Assembly (NCBI GenBank): GCA_002700095.1
Contig: PACL01000054.1
Span: 1 to 64,000, forward strand
Length of the DNA: 64,000 nt
Reading direction: 5' to 3'
DNA from: Fulvimarina sp.
GTDB taxonomy: Bacteria; Pseudomonadota; Alphaproteobacteria; Rhizobiales; Rhizobiaceae
Shown here: in pieces, positions 50,980-58,803 of the stretch
Numbering within the stretch: the stretch's first letter is position 1
Layout of the letters: every line of letters begins with the position of its first letter
Notes under the pieces: model-generated
The model's input: the letters and a program-made list of their open reading frames with translations, nothing else
Databases searched by the model: none
Told to the model about the DNA's origin: nothing
Translations under genes and position numbers: made by a program

Positions 50980-51843
50980 TCAGGCACCGCTCAGCGTCGC
51001 CGCCATGGCGGTGACGCCGTCGGAGCGCTCGACGCGGGCCTTGCTGGCCGCCTCCTCGCCACCCGCTTCCATGACGAGGCGGATCGGCGTCGTGTCGAAG
51101 ACCGGTGCCTGCGCCCGAAAGGCGAAGCGGCGGGCCGACGGATCGCCGGAGCCTTGTGCCTCCGCCTCGTCGATCATCCCGTGGCAGAGCTTCGTCGCCA
51201 TCAAGGGGCCGTGGACGACAAGACCGGGATAGCCCTCAATGGTACGGCAGAAGTCCCGATCCCAATGGATCCGGTGGCCGTTATGGGTGAGCGCGGAGTA
51301 GAAATACAGCTCCATGTCCGGATGGACGAAATAGCCTTTCGGCACGGGATCGGCCGGCCCGCGCAGCGCCGTTTCGGCGAGACCGCGATCACGGTAGACG
51401 ACGGTCTGGATCTCGTCGATGGCGTTTGCGCCGTCTTGCGTGATGGCGTGGGTGACGGTGACGAAGCACAGATCGCCGCTCTTGCCGGTCTTGAAGTCGA
51501 CGGCGGCGATGATCGAGCGCCGCGTCGCCGGGGTGCCGGGCCGCAGCGGCCGGTGGACCGTCACGTCGCCTGCCGCCCACATGCGCCGGTGGAACGGCGC
51601 CGGCGGCAGGAACAGGCCGAGGCGCTCGTGTCCGTCCTCGCCGGCATCGGCGATGGGATAGCCGTGGTTGAAATAGGCCCAGTGCCAGGTCGGCGGCAGG
51701 CCTTGTGCGGGCATCGGGCGGCCAAGCAGCGTCGCGAGCTTGATCGCCGTTTCCGGCGCCATGCTGTCCGTGACCTCCCGCTCACGGCCGACATAGGCTT
51801 CGCACTCGGCGCGGACCGCTTCGTTCATGCGCTGGTTCTCCAT
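50980..51843 (-). CDS. FAS1-like dehydratase domain protein (mesaconyl/itaconyl-CoA hydratase type)
   Basis: A 287-residue double hot-dog protein: residues about 20-120 form the N-terminal FAS1-like half (LPPTWHWAYFNHGYPIADAGEDGHERLGLFLPPAPFHRRMWAAGDV), and the C-terminal half holds the MaoC-like active-site region HWDRDFCRTIEGYPGLVVHGPLMATKL with Asp and His. This is the pattern of mesaconyl-C4-CoA hydratase and of itaconyl-CoA hydratase of pseudomonads. Hydration would give citramalyl-CoA for the CitE-like lyase next door. The start is at 51843, overlapping the end of an SDR relic whose ribosome binding site may now drive it. It is in the same orientation as the LysR gene upstream. Confidence 0.85.
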   Translation of the reverse strand: MENQRMNEAVRAECEAYVGREREVTDSMAPETAIKLATLLGRPMPAQGLPPTWHWAYFNHGYPIADAGEDGHERLGLFLPPAPFHRRMWAAGDVTVHRPLRPGTPATRRSIIAAVDFKTGKSGDLCFVTVTHAITQDGANAIDEIQTVVYRDRGLAETALRGPADPVPKGYFVHPDMELYFYSALTHNGHRIHWDRDFCRTIEGYPGLVVHGPLMATKLCHGMIDEAEAQGSGDPSARRFAFRAQAPVFDTTPIRLVMEAGGEEAASKARVERSDGVTAMAATLSGA

Positions 51844-51971
51844 CAGATCGTCCGGCCACCATCGATTTCGAGGATGGAGCCGGTGAGGAATTGGGCCTCG
51901 TCGGAGGCGATGCCCTCACCGAAATCGGCCGCCGCGCCGGTGACGAGACAGCGTTTTCCTTCAAGCCGCAT
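51843..51971 (-). pseudogene. SDR relic: N-terminus joined to C-terminus by an in-frame deletion
   Basis: A 42-codon open frame starts at 51971 with GGAGGATCATC before it. It reads MRLEGKRCLVTGAAADFGEGI, the first strand and glycine-rich loop of a short-chain dehydrogenase. It then passes directly into ASDEAQFLTGSILEIDGGRTI and a stop, the family's C-terminal strand and tail. About 200 codons with the catalytic residues are missing, but the frame is intact. The stop overlaps the hydratase start (TGATG), so the relic may survive as a leader that couples translation to the hydratase. Confidence 0.85.
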
Positions 51972-52056
51972 GATGATCCTCCCATGTGGTGAGGCGACGG
52001 TAGGCCTCTCCGCCATCGGCTGTCCAATAGGCGGGCCGCCGGAGCGTCATAGGCGG

Positions 52057-53001
52057 CTACTCTGGCCCGGCCGGAAACTCCGCCTGCCAGATGCCCCGGC
52101 GCACGAGGTCGGCGATCACCTTCCGGCAATAGGTCTCGATCGCGCGCGTCGCGGCGGTGGCCCGGGTCTTCGCCGAGCGGACGAGATAGACCGGCCTGCG
52201 CATGCGCGGCTCGACGATCTGGCTCCCGACGAGACGGCCCATCTCGACGAGGTCGTGGACGGCGGCGGGCGACAGGATGGTATGGCCGCTGCCGCGGGCG
52301 ACGAGCGCCTTGATCTGCTGCAGCGAATCCATCTCGGTGACGACCCGGGGCTCCAGCCGCGCGCCCTTGGCGATACGGTCGATGAGGATCCTCAGCCCAT
52401 GGCGGCGCGACGGCAGAACGAGGTCGAGTTGCATGACGGCGGCCAGCGGCACCGGCGCGCCCGGCGGCGTCTCGAAGGGCCAGTCGTCGGCTGCGGCGTA
52501 GAACCAGAGGTCCTCCATCACGATCAGCTCGGAGGCGCAGTCGCCGATCCCGTCCTCGTCATAGAGCAGCGCGAGATCGATCTCGCCGGACTTCACCCAT
52601 TCCTTGATGTGGCCGCTCATTGCCTCGGTGGCGCAGAAATGGACGCGTGGCATCTCCACCCGCACGGTCTCTGCGAGCGGGATCGACAGGGCCATCGAGA
52701 CCGAGGCCGGCAGGCCGAAATCGACCCGTCCCGAGGGCTCGCTGGAGACGGCCCGCACTTCCTCCTCGGCCGTTTCGAGGAGGTCGGCGATGCGGCAGGC
52801 ATGTTCGTAGAGCCGCTGTCCCGCCTCGGTGGGCATGACGCCGCGAGCGGTGCGGGTCAGAAGTTCGGTGCCGAGATGGCCTTCGAGGTTGCGGGTCTGC
52901 TGGGAGAGCGAGGGCTGGGCGACGCCCAGAACGCGCGCCGCCTCGCTCATCGAGCCGCTCTCGACGATCTGCCGGAAATAGGCGAGCTGGCGCGAATCCA
53001 T
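52057..53001 (-). CDS. LysR family transcriptional regulator
   Basis: A 314-residue LysR protein: HTH at about 3-60 (QLAYFRQIVESGSMSEAARVLGVAQPSLSQQTRNLEGHLGTELLTRTARGVMPTEAG), effector domain from about residue 92 (RVDFGLPASVSMALSIPLAETV). This N-terminal sequence type resembles NAC-like regulators. I set the start at the MDSRQLAYF Met (53001). It is divergent from the CoA-transferase gene, and the 107-bp space holds a near-perfect T-N11-A palindrome. It therefore probably controls the CoA transferase and, in the other direction, itself and the hydratase genes. Confidence 0.9.
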   Translation of the reverse strand: MDSRQLAYFRQIVESGSMSEAARVLGVAQPSLSQQTRNLEGHLGTELLTRTARGVMPTEAGQRLYEHACRIADLLETAEEEVRAVSSEPSGRVDFGLPASVSMALSIPLAETVRVEMPRVHFCATEAMSGHIKEWVKSGEIDLALLYDEDGIGDCASELIVMEDLWFYAAADDWPFETPPGAPVPLAAVMQLDLVLPSRRHGLRILIDRIAKGARLEPRVVTEMDSLQQIKALVARGSGHTILSPAAVHDLVEMGRLVGSQIVEPRMRRPVYLVRSAKTRATAATRAIETYCRKVIADLVRRGIWQAEFPAGPE

Positions 53002-53015
53002 GACGCTCCTCGGTG

Positions 53016-53030
53016 ATAGGATCATCCTAT
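53016..53030. promoter_or_regulatory. LysR-type T-N11-A palindrome
   Basis: ATAGGATCATCCTAT has 7-bp arms around one central base and fits the T-N11-A consensus. It starts 15 bp from the LysR start codon and lies 79 bp before the CoA-transferase start codon, the standard place for LysR autoregulation plus divergent activation. Confidence 0.75.
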
Positions 53031-53108
53031 TGGTAGAGGGCGCCGAAGCTATTTGTACAGTCGCCCCATCTTTCGGCATCCTCGCTCGTGACAACGAGAG
53101 GATAATTC

Positions 53109-54242
53109 ATGCGCGATCTCGAAGGCCTGACCGTGGTGTCGGTCGAGCATGCGGTGGCAGCGCCCTACGCCTCGGTGAAGCTTGCCGATGCGGGGGCCCG
53201 CGTCATCAAGGTGGAGCGGCCGGAGGGTGATTTCGCGCGGGGCTACGACAAGCTGGCGGCCGGCAACAGCGCCTATTTCGTCTGGCTCAACCGCGGGAAG
53301 GAATCGATCGCTCTCGATCTGAAGGACGAGGCCGACAAGGCGGTGTTGGCGAAGCTGATCGAGAAGGCCGACATCCTCATCCAGAATCTCGGCCCGGGGG
53401 TAATGGAGCGGCTGGGCTTCGGCATCGACGCCCTGCTGGCCCGCCATCCGAGCCTCATCGCCTGTTCGATCTCCGGCTACGGCTCGGAAGGGCCGCGCGC
53501 CTCGCAGAAGGCGTACGATCTCCTGATTCAGGCGGAAAGCGGTCTTTCTGCGATCAACGGCACGCCGGAAGGGCCGGCCCGCGTCGGCGTCTCGGTCTGC
53601 GACATCGCGGCCGGCATGACCGCCTATCAGGCGATCCTCGAGGCCCTCATCGGCCGGGCGTTCAACGGCAAGGGCCGGCATGTCGAGGTGTCCCTCTATC
53701 ACGCCATGGCCGACTGGATGAACGTGCCTTATCTGCAGCACCGCTATGGCGGCAAGACACCGCAGCGCCAGGGACTGCGGCACCCGACCATCGCCCCCTA
53801 CAGCGTCTTCGACTGCGCCGACGGCAAGGCGCTGTTGCTCTCGGTCCAGAACGACCGGGAATGGGCCAGGCTTTGCGCGGCGCTCGGCGCGCCGGAGATG
53901 GCAGGTAAGGGCGGCTTTGCGACCAATGACGAGCGGGTCAGGAACCGCCCCGAGACGGACGGCTTCGTCGGCGGCGAACTCGCCAAGCGCGACCGGGAGG
54001 CGAACATCGCGCTTCTGACCCAAGCCGGCATCGCCATCGGCCGCCTCTCCGACATGGAGGACGTCGTCCAGCATCCGCAGAACCGCTTCGTCGAGGTGCC
54101 GACCCCGACCGGTCCCCTGCAGCTTCTCGCTCCGGGCGCCGTCGTCAGCGGAGAGCAAGCCGTGGCCTATGGCAAGGTCCCGGAGGTGGACGAGCACGGC
54201 GGTTCGATCCGCGCCGAACTCGGCTTTGCCGACCGGCAGTGA
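53109..54242 (+). CDS. CaiB/BaiF CoA transferase (succinyl-CoA:itaconate/mesaconate type)
   Basis: A 377-residue family III CoA transferase: start DLEGLTVVSVEHAVAAPYASVKLADAGARVIKVERPEGDFARGYD, then NRGKESIALDLKD, QNLGPGVMERLGFG, ISGYGSEGPRASQKAYDLLIQAESG, and the catalytic Asp near residue 169 in SVCDIAAGMTAYQAIL. It transfers CoA from an acyl-CoA to a dicarboxylic acid. With the hydratase, CitE-like lyase and LysR next door, the set matches activation, hydration and cleavage of itaconate or mesaconate to pyruvate and acetyl-CoA or a close analogue. It is the only gene of its transcript before the next LysR gene. Confidence 0.9.
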   Translation: MRDLEGLTVVSVEHAVAAPYASVKLADAGARVIKVERPEGDFARGYDKLAAGNSAYFVWLNRGKESIALDLKDEADKAVLAKLIEKADILIQNLGPGVMERLGFGIDALLARHPSLIACSISGYGSEGPRASQKAYDLLIQAESGLSAINGTPEGPARVGVSVCDIAAGMTAYQAILEALIGRAFNGKGRHVEVSLYHAMADWMNVPYLQHRYGGKTPQRQGLRHPTIAPYSVFDCADGKALLLSVQNDREWARLCAALGAPEMAGKGGFATNDERVRNRPETDGFVGGELAKRDREANIALLTQAGIAIGRLSDMEDVVQHPQNRFVEVPTPTGPLQLLAPGAVVSGEQAVAYGKVPEVDEHGGSIRAELGFADRQ

Positions 54243-54365
54243 GACACTGGGGCCGACGGGCCGGCACCGATCACCTCTTTGCGTGATCATTCGGCACGTC
54301 AATCCGTTGACGTTCCGCGCGGCCAGCATTGAAGCAGTGTGAGGCGCGGATGCTATGATCGGACC

Positions 54366-55280
54366 ATGCGCAATCTCGACCTGTTCTCGCTCTCGCTCTT
54401 CGTCGCCATCTGCGAGACCCGCAGCATCAGCCGCGCGGCGGAGCGGATGAACATCGTCGTCTCGGCCGCGAGCCGGCGCGTCGGCCTGCTCGAACACGAG
54501 GCGGGACTTCCCCTTCTGATCCGCCGCCCGCACGGCGTCGAGCCGACGTCTGCCGGGCTCATCGTCCTGCGCTATGCCCGCGACGTGATGCATCTCGGGC
54601 AAAAGGTCGAGGCGGAGCTGGAAGACCATCGCTCCGGAGCGAGCGGAACGATCCGGGTCTATGCCTCGAGCTCCGTGCTGGTCGAATGCCTCGCCGCCGA
54701 TCTCGCGGCATTCGCCAAAGAACAGCCCGCGATCAAAATCGATCTGGAGGAAAGACCGAGCGTCGATACGCTCGAAGCGCTCTACCGCAAGCAGGCCGAT
54801 GTCGGCGTCGTCGTCGCCGGCAGCGATACCGACGGTCTTGCAACCCATCCCTATGCCCACGACGCCCTGGCCGTTGCCATGCCCTGCGACCACCACCTGG
54901 CCGGCCGGGACGAGGTCCGCTTCCAAGAGCTCTTCGACGACGACCACATCGCGCTGGAGCCCGGTACCGCCGTCCACCGCCTGCTCGCCGATCAGTCGCG
55001 GGCCCATGGACGCGGGCCCCGGGTTCGCGTGCAGGTGCGCAGCTTCGAGGTGATGTGCCAGATGATCGGCCAGGGGCTCGGGATCGGCATCCTGCCACGA
55101 CGGGCCATCGGACCGCTTGCCAGCGCCCTCGGCCTCTCGCTCGTGCCGCTGGCTGAGCCATGGGCCGAGCGCCGCTTCATCATCTGCATCCAGGAAGCCG
55201 AAGCCCCGAACGCCTCGACCGCCCGGCTGATCGCCTTTCTGAAGGACCGGGCCGTCCAGCACGCGTGCGCTCCCGGCTGA
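54366..55280 (+). CDS. LysR family transcriptional regulator
   Basis: A 304-residue LysR protein with HTH at about 4-62 (LDLFSLSLFVAICETRSISRAAERMNIVVSAASRRVGLLEHEAGLPLLIRRPHGVEPTSAG) and effector domain from about residue 90 (GTIRVYASSSVLVECLAADLAAF). The start at 54366 (MRNLDLFSL) fits the family; nine further in-frame codons upstream do not. It reads in the same direction as the following amidase operon (132 bp away) and is its likely regulator. Confidence 0.9.
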   Translation: MRNLDLFSLSLFVAICETRSISRAAERMNIVVSAASRRVGLLEHEAGLPLLIRRPHGVEPTSAGLIVLRYARDVMHLGQKVEAELEDHRSGASGTIRVYASSSVLVECLAADLAAFAKEQPAIKIDLEERPSVDTLEALYRKQADVGVVVAGSDTDGLATHPYAHDALAVAMPCDHHLAGRDEVRFQELFDDDHIALEPGTAVHRLLADQSRAHGRGPRVRVQVRSFEVMCQMIGQGLGIGILPRRAIGPLASALGLSLVPLAEPWAERRFIICIQEAEAPNASTARLIAFLKDRAVQHACAPG

Positions 55281-55412
55281 CGAGGGTTCCATGCATGACC
55301 CCAACGAGTTTCCCGGTTTCTCCTTCGGAGAAATCTGCCGACGCTGAATTCTCATTCCCAGAGGTCGCATTTGCCCATAGGCTGAACAGGCCCAAGAAAC
55401 AGGCAGCACAAG

Positions 55413-56786
55413 GTGCCTTGCTTCATGCCTTTCGCCGCGCTCCCGCAATGGACAGACCTGACGCCTGACCGGCGGGTCGTTGCGGCCGAGCGTTGCCGGG
55501 CTGCGGGCGCCGACCTTGACGACGCCTTCCGGCTGTTCGTTGAGCGGGAAGAACAGAGAGACGAAGCTCCGCCGGCCGCGACGGTCGCAGGCCGTCCGCT
55601 CGCCGGACTTGCCTACGCCGCAAAGGACATGTTCGATCTCCTCGGGCGTGCTCCACTCTGCGGGCTCGAGGAGACATTCTCCCAACCGCCGCGCCAAACC
55701 GCCACGATCCTGCGCCGATTGGATGCGGCCGGCGCGGCGCGGGTCGGACTGACGCAGATGACGCAGCTCGCCTTCGAGCCCTCCGGCATCGGCACGGCCC
55801 TCAACCCCTGGAACCCCGATTTCGCGACGGGCGGCTCGTCCTCCGGTTCCGGCGCGGCCGTTGCGAGCGGCGCGGCCTTCATGGCGATTGGATCGGATAC
55901 GGCGGGCTCCGTCCGCATCCCCGCGAGTTGCTGCGGCGTCACGGGCTGGAAGCCATCTGTCGGCCTCGTCCCTGATGGCGGAGCAATGGTTCTGAGCCCT
56001 AGCCTCGACACGATCGGCCTGCTTGGCCGCGGTGCGGCCGATATCCTGCACGTCGCCTCCGGCCTTGGGCTATTCGACGGCGATCAGGCCACCGACGTCG
56101 AGCCCCGCGACGTCGGAAGCAGGAGGATCGCCGTCGCGACGGACCTTCTGGAGCGCTGCGAGGCGTCGGTTCGCGCCGCCTGCGAGGATGGAATCGCAAT
56201 CTTTCGGGCGCTGGGCATGGCGACCATCGGCTCGGTCGGGAGCCCCGCGATCGACGAAAACGGAGCGGCTGCGCTTCGCGTTCTCGGCGCTGAAGCCGCA
56301 CGAATCCTCGGCTCCATCCCCGAACTCGCCGCGAAGGAGCCAGCCCTCGCCCGCCGCATCGCTAGCGGGTTTTCGGTTGACGACGACGCGCTTCGCCGGG
56401 ACCTCGACGCCAGAACCGCCGCACGCTCGGCCTTTCTGGGCGCCGTTTTCGGCGAGGCGGATGTCCTCGTCACCCCAGCCATGGCGATCCGTACGCCGCG
56501 GCTCTGCGACGTCGACCCTTCTGCGCCGGGATTTTCCGGGCGAACCCTTTATGCGCTCAGCGCCTTCACGCGCTTCGCCAATTATCTCGTCCTGCCGGCC
56601 CTCGTCGTCCCGACCGGTTTCGACGACCGTGCCATGCCGGTCGGTCTGCAGATCGTCGGCCGCCCCGGCCGGGATCGCGCCCTGTTGCAACTCGGCGCGG
56701 CGTTCCAGGCGCAATCGTCCTGGCACGGCCGCGTGCCGCCTCTGGCCCGCCCCATCCTCGAAGCCACGGAAAGCCTCTTCCCATGA
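55413..56786 (+). CDS. Amidase signature family hydrolase
   Basis: A 457-residue amidase (453 if it begins at 55425). The Ser-Ser-Lys triad is visible: Lys in GLAYAAKDMFDLLG (about 70), the Ser of the Gly-rich GGSSSGSGAAVASG (about 146), and the nucleophile Ser in GSDTAGSVRIPASCCG (about 170). The tail is usual for the family (VVPTGFDDRAMPVGLQIVGRP). It hydrolyses an amide in the cytoplasm. It overlaps the next CaiB gene by four bases, which ties it to CoA activation of the released acid. The substrate is unknown; relatives act on aryl and alkyl amides. Confidence 0.9.
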   Translation: MPCFMPFAALPQWTDLTPDRRVVAAERCRAAGADLDDAFRLFVEREEQRDEAPPAATVAGRPLAGLAYAAKDMFDLLGRAPLCGLEETFSQPPRQTATILRRLDAAGAARVGLTQMTQLAFEPSGIGTALNPWNPDFATGGSSSGSGAAVASGAAFMAIGSDTAGSVRIPASCCGVTGWKPSVGLVPDGGAMVLSPSLDTIGLLGRGAADILHVASGLGLFDGDQATDVEPRDVGSRRIAVATDLLERCEASVRAACEDGIAIFRALGMATIGSVGSPAIDENGAAALRVLGAEAARILGSIPELAAKEPALARRIASGFSVDDDALRRDLDARTAARSAFLGAVFGEADVLVTPAMAIRTPRLCDVDPSAPGFSGRTLYALSAFTRFANYLVLPALVVPTGFDDRAMPVGLQIVGRPGRDRALLQLGAAFQAQSSWHGRVPPLARPILEATESLFP

Positions 56787-57964
56787 GCTCCGCTGCCCTG
56801 TCCGATCTTCGCGTCCTCGACCTCACCCGCGTGCGGGCCGGCCCGACCTGTTGCCGCATCCTCGCCGATTTCGGTGCCGACGTGATCAAGGTCGAGGCGC
56901 CCGCCGGCGTTGATCCCAATGCCAAGATGAGCGGTGAGCGGCATGGCTACGACATGCTCAATCTCCACCGCAACAAGCGTTCGCTCACGCTCAATCTGAA
57001 GAAGACCGAGGGCCGAGCCCTGTTCATGCGGCTGGTGCGCGATGCCGATGTGGTTGTCGAGAATTTCCGCCCCGACGTGAAGGAGCGGCTCGGCATCGCC
57101 TACGACGATCTGAAGGCGGAAAATCCCCGCGTCATCCTCGCCTCGATCTCCGGCTTCGGCCAGACCGGCCCCTACCGGATGCGCGCCGGCTTCGACCAGA
57201 TCGCGCAGGGGATGGGCGGGCTGATGGGTGTCACCGGCCTGCCCGGCCAGGGGCCGGTGCGTGCAGGCATCGCCGTCGCGGATTCGACCGCCGGCATCTA
57301 CGCCGCCTGCGGCATTCTGGTGGCGTTGGCCGAGCGCGAGCGATCGGGCGAAGGCCAGTGGCTGCACACCTCGCTGCTGGAATCGATGATCGCGATGATG
57401 GATTTCCAGGCCGCGCGGTATCTGATCGACGGCGAGGTGCCGGGCCAGGCGGGCAACGACCACCCCTATTCGACCCCCATGGGCGTCGTCGAAACCGCCG
57501 ACGGCCACGTCAACATTGCCGTCGGCGGCGAGAGCCAGTGGGCGCCGTTCTGCGCAGCGATCGGCCGGCCCGAACTCGCTGAAGACGAACGCTTCGCAAC
57601 ACAAGCCGACCGCTTTGCCAACCGGCCCACCCTGACGGCACTCCTGAAGGAGATCTTCGTCGAGAAGCGCTCCGAAGATTGGCTTGCGATCCTCGAAGAC
57701 CACGGCGTGCCCTGCGGCCCGATCAACGGCATTGACGCCGTCTTTGCTGATCCGCAGGTGCGACATCTTGGTGTCGCAAAACCGCTGACGCATCAGGCGC
57801 GCGGCCCGATCAAGGTCGTTGCGACCCCGATCACCATGAGCCGGACACCCTCGTCGATCCGCACACCTTCTCCGGACCCCGGCGAACATACGGACGAGAT
57901 CCTCGCCGAAGCCGGGCTGTCGAGTGACGAAATCGGCGACCTCAGGGCGAAGGGAGCGATCTGA
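56783..57964 (+). CDS. CaiB/BaiF CoA transferase
   Basis: A 393-residue family III CoA transferase: LRVLDLTRVRAGPTCCRILADFGADVIKVEAPAG, NKRSLTLNLKKTEGRALF, ENFRPDVKERLGIAYDDLKAENPRVILASISGFGQTGPYRMRAGFDQIAQGMGGLMGVTG, and a catalytic Asp near residue 173 in IAVADSTAGIYAACGILVAL. It differs clearly from the other CaiB protein at 53109, so the two serve different acids. It overlaps the amidase stop, and the enoyl-CoA hydratase gene follows after two bases, so the three act in sequence: amide hydrolysis, CoA loading, hydration or another crotonase-type step. Confidence 0.9.
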   Translation: MSSAALSDLRVLDLTRVRAGPTCCRILADFGADVIKVEAPAGVDPNAKMSGERHGYDMLNLHRNKRSLTLNLKKTEGRALFMRLVRDADVVVENFRPDVKERLGIAYDDLKAENPRVILASISGFGQTGPYRMRAGFDQIAQGMGGLMGVTGLPGQGPVRAGIAVADSTAGIYAACGILVALAERERSGEGQWLHTSLLESMIAMMDFQAARYLIDGEVPGQAGNDHPYSTPMGVVETADGHVNIAVGGESQWAPFCAAIGRPELAEDERFATQADRFANRPTLTALLKEIFVEKRSEDWLAILEDHGVPCGPINGIDAVFADPQVRHLGVAKPLTHQARGPIKVVATPITMSRTPSSIRTPSPDPGEHTDEILAEAGLSSDEIGDLRAKGAI

Positions 57965-57966
57965 CC

Positions 57967-58803
57967 ATGCCCATCGATCTACACAAAGATGGCCACGCGG
58001 CCACGCTCACCATCGACAACGAACGCCGCCGCAACGCTGTGGGGCTGGCGATGTGGCGGGCGATCCCGGAGCGCATCGCCGAAGCTTCCGCCGATCCGGA
58101 CATTCGCGTCGTCATTCTCGAAGGCGCCGGCGAGCTCGCCTTTTCCGCCGGGGCAGACATTTCGGAATTCGTCACGGTTCGATCCAGCCCGCAGAATGTT
58201 GCCGCCTACGAGCACGCGGTCGAGGCGGCGCTCGAAGCCGTCGCGAATTGTCCCAAGCCGACCATCGCGGCGATCCGCGGCATCTGCTTCGGTGGCGGGT
58301 TCGAACTGGCACTCGCCTGTGACCTGGGGATCGCTGCGGAGGGTTCGACCTTCCGCATGCCCGGCACGCGCCTCGGTCTCGGCTATGCCTATTCGGCCGT
58401 GGAGATGTTCGTCGCCCGGCTTGGCCAGGCCGCGACGGCCGAAATCCTCTTCACCGGCGAGGTCTTCGATGCCGCCGCCGCCCAGCGCCTCGGCGTCGTG
58501 CAGAAAGTCTTTGGCAAGCCGGACTTCGAGGCAGAGCGCAACGCCCTCGTCGAAACGATCTCCACCAATGCCCCGCTGACCTTGCTGGCCGCCAAGCGCG
58601 CGCTGATCGAGCTGTCGCGCCCCCATGCAGAGCGTGACAAGGCCGCCGTCGACGCCCTCGTCGCGGCCTGTTTTGCCAGCCCCGACTATGCCGAGGGCCG
58701 CGCGGCCTTCGCCGAAAAACGCCAACCGCTCTTCAAGGCCGCTGCCGGGACGGCCGAACCGAGAGTGCAATCCGACCCCGGTGTGAAAAAGGTGACGCCA
58801 TGA
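57967..58803 (+). CDS. Enoyl-CoA hydratase/isomerase family protein
   Basis: A 278-residue crotonase. GAGELAFSAGADISEFVT (about 53-70) forms the oxyanion hole and CoA site, followed by IAAIRGICFGGGFELALACDLGIAAEGSTFRMPGTRLGLGYAYSAVEMFVARLGQAATAEILFTGE. The first catalytic Glu of hydratases (position of E in GGG.ELA.ACD) is present as the FEL of FGGGFELAL; the second (usually P.E.GL..G) is replaced by an Arg in PGTRLGLG. That replacement is unusual for a true hydratase and suggests another crotonase reaction. It lies between the CaiB and the transporter binding-protein genes and overlaps the latter by four bases. Confidence 0.85.
   Translation: MPIDLHKDGHAATLTIDNERRRNAVGLAMWRAIPERIAEASADPDIRVVILEGAGELAFSAGADISEFVTVRSSPQNVAAYEHAVEAALEAVANCPKPTIAAIRGICFGGGFELALACDLGIAAEGSTFRMPGTRLGLGYAYSAVEMFVARLGQAATAEILFTGEVFDAAAAQRLGVVQKVFGKPDFEAERNALVETISTNAPLTLLAAKRALIELSRPHAERDKAAVDALVAACFASPDYAEGRAAFAEKRQPLFKAAAGTAEPRVQSDPGVKKVTP

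Noticed and set aside
50908-53016. A 702-codon plus-strand frame opposite hydratase and LysR genes
   Set aside because: It runs across an intergenic region and two genes with clear domains and has no protein-like composition.
53049-56051. A 1000-codon minus-strand frame opposite CoA transferase, LysR and amidase genes
   Set aside because: Tempting because of its length, but it is antisense to three well-supported genes and their promoters and has no motif; the high GC content removes stops on the opposite strand.
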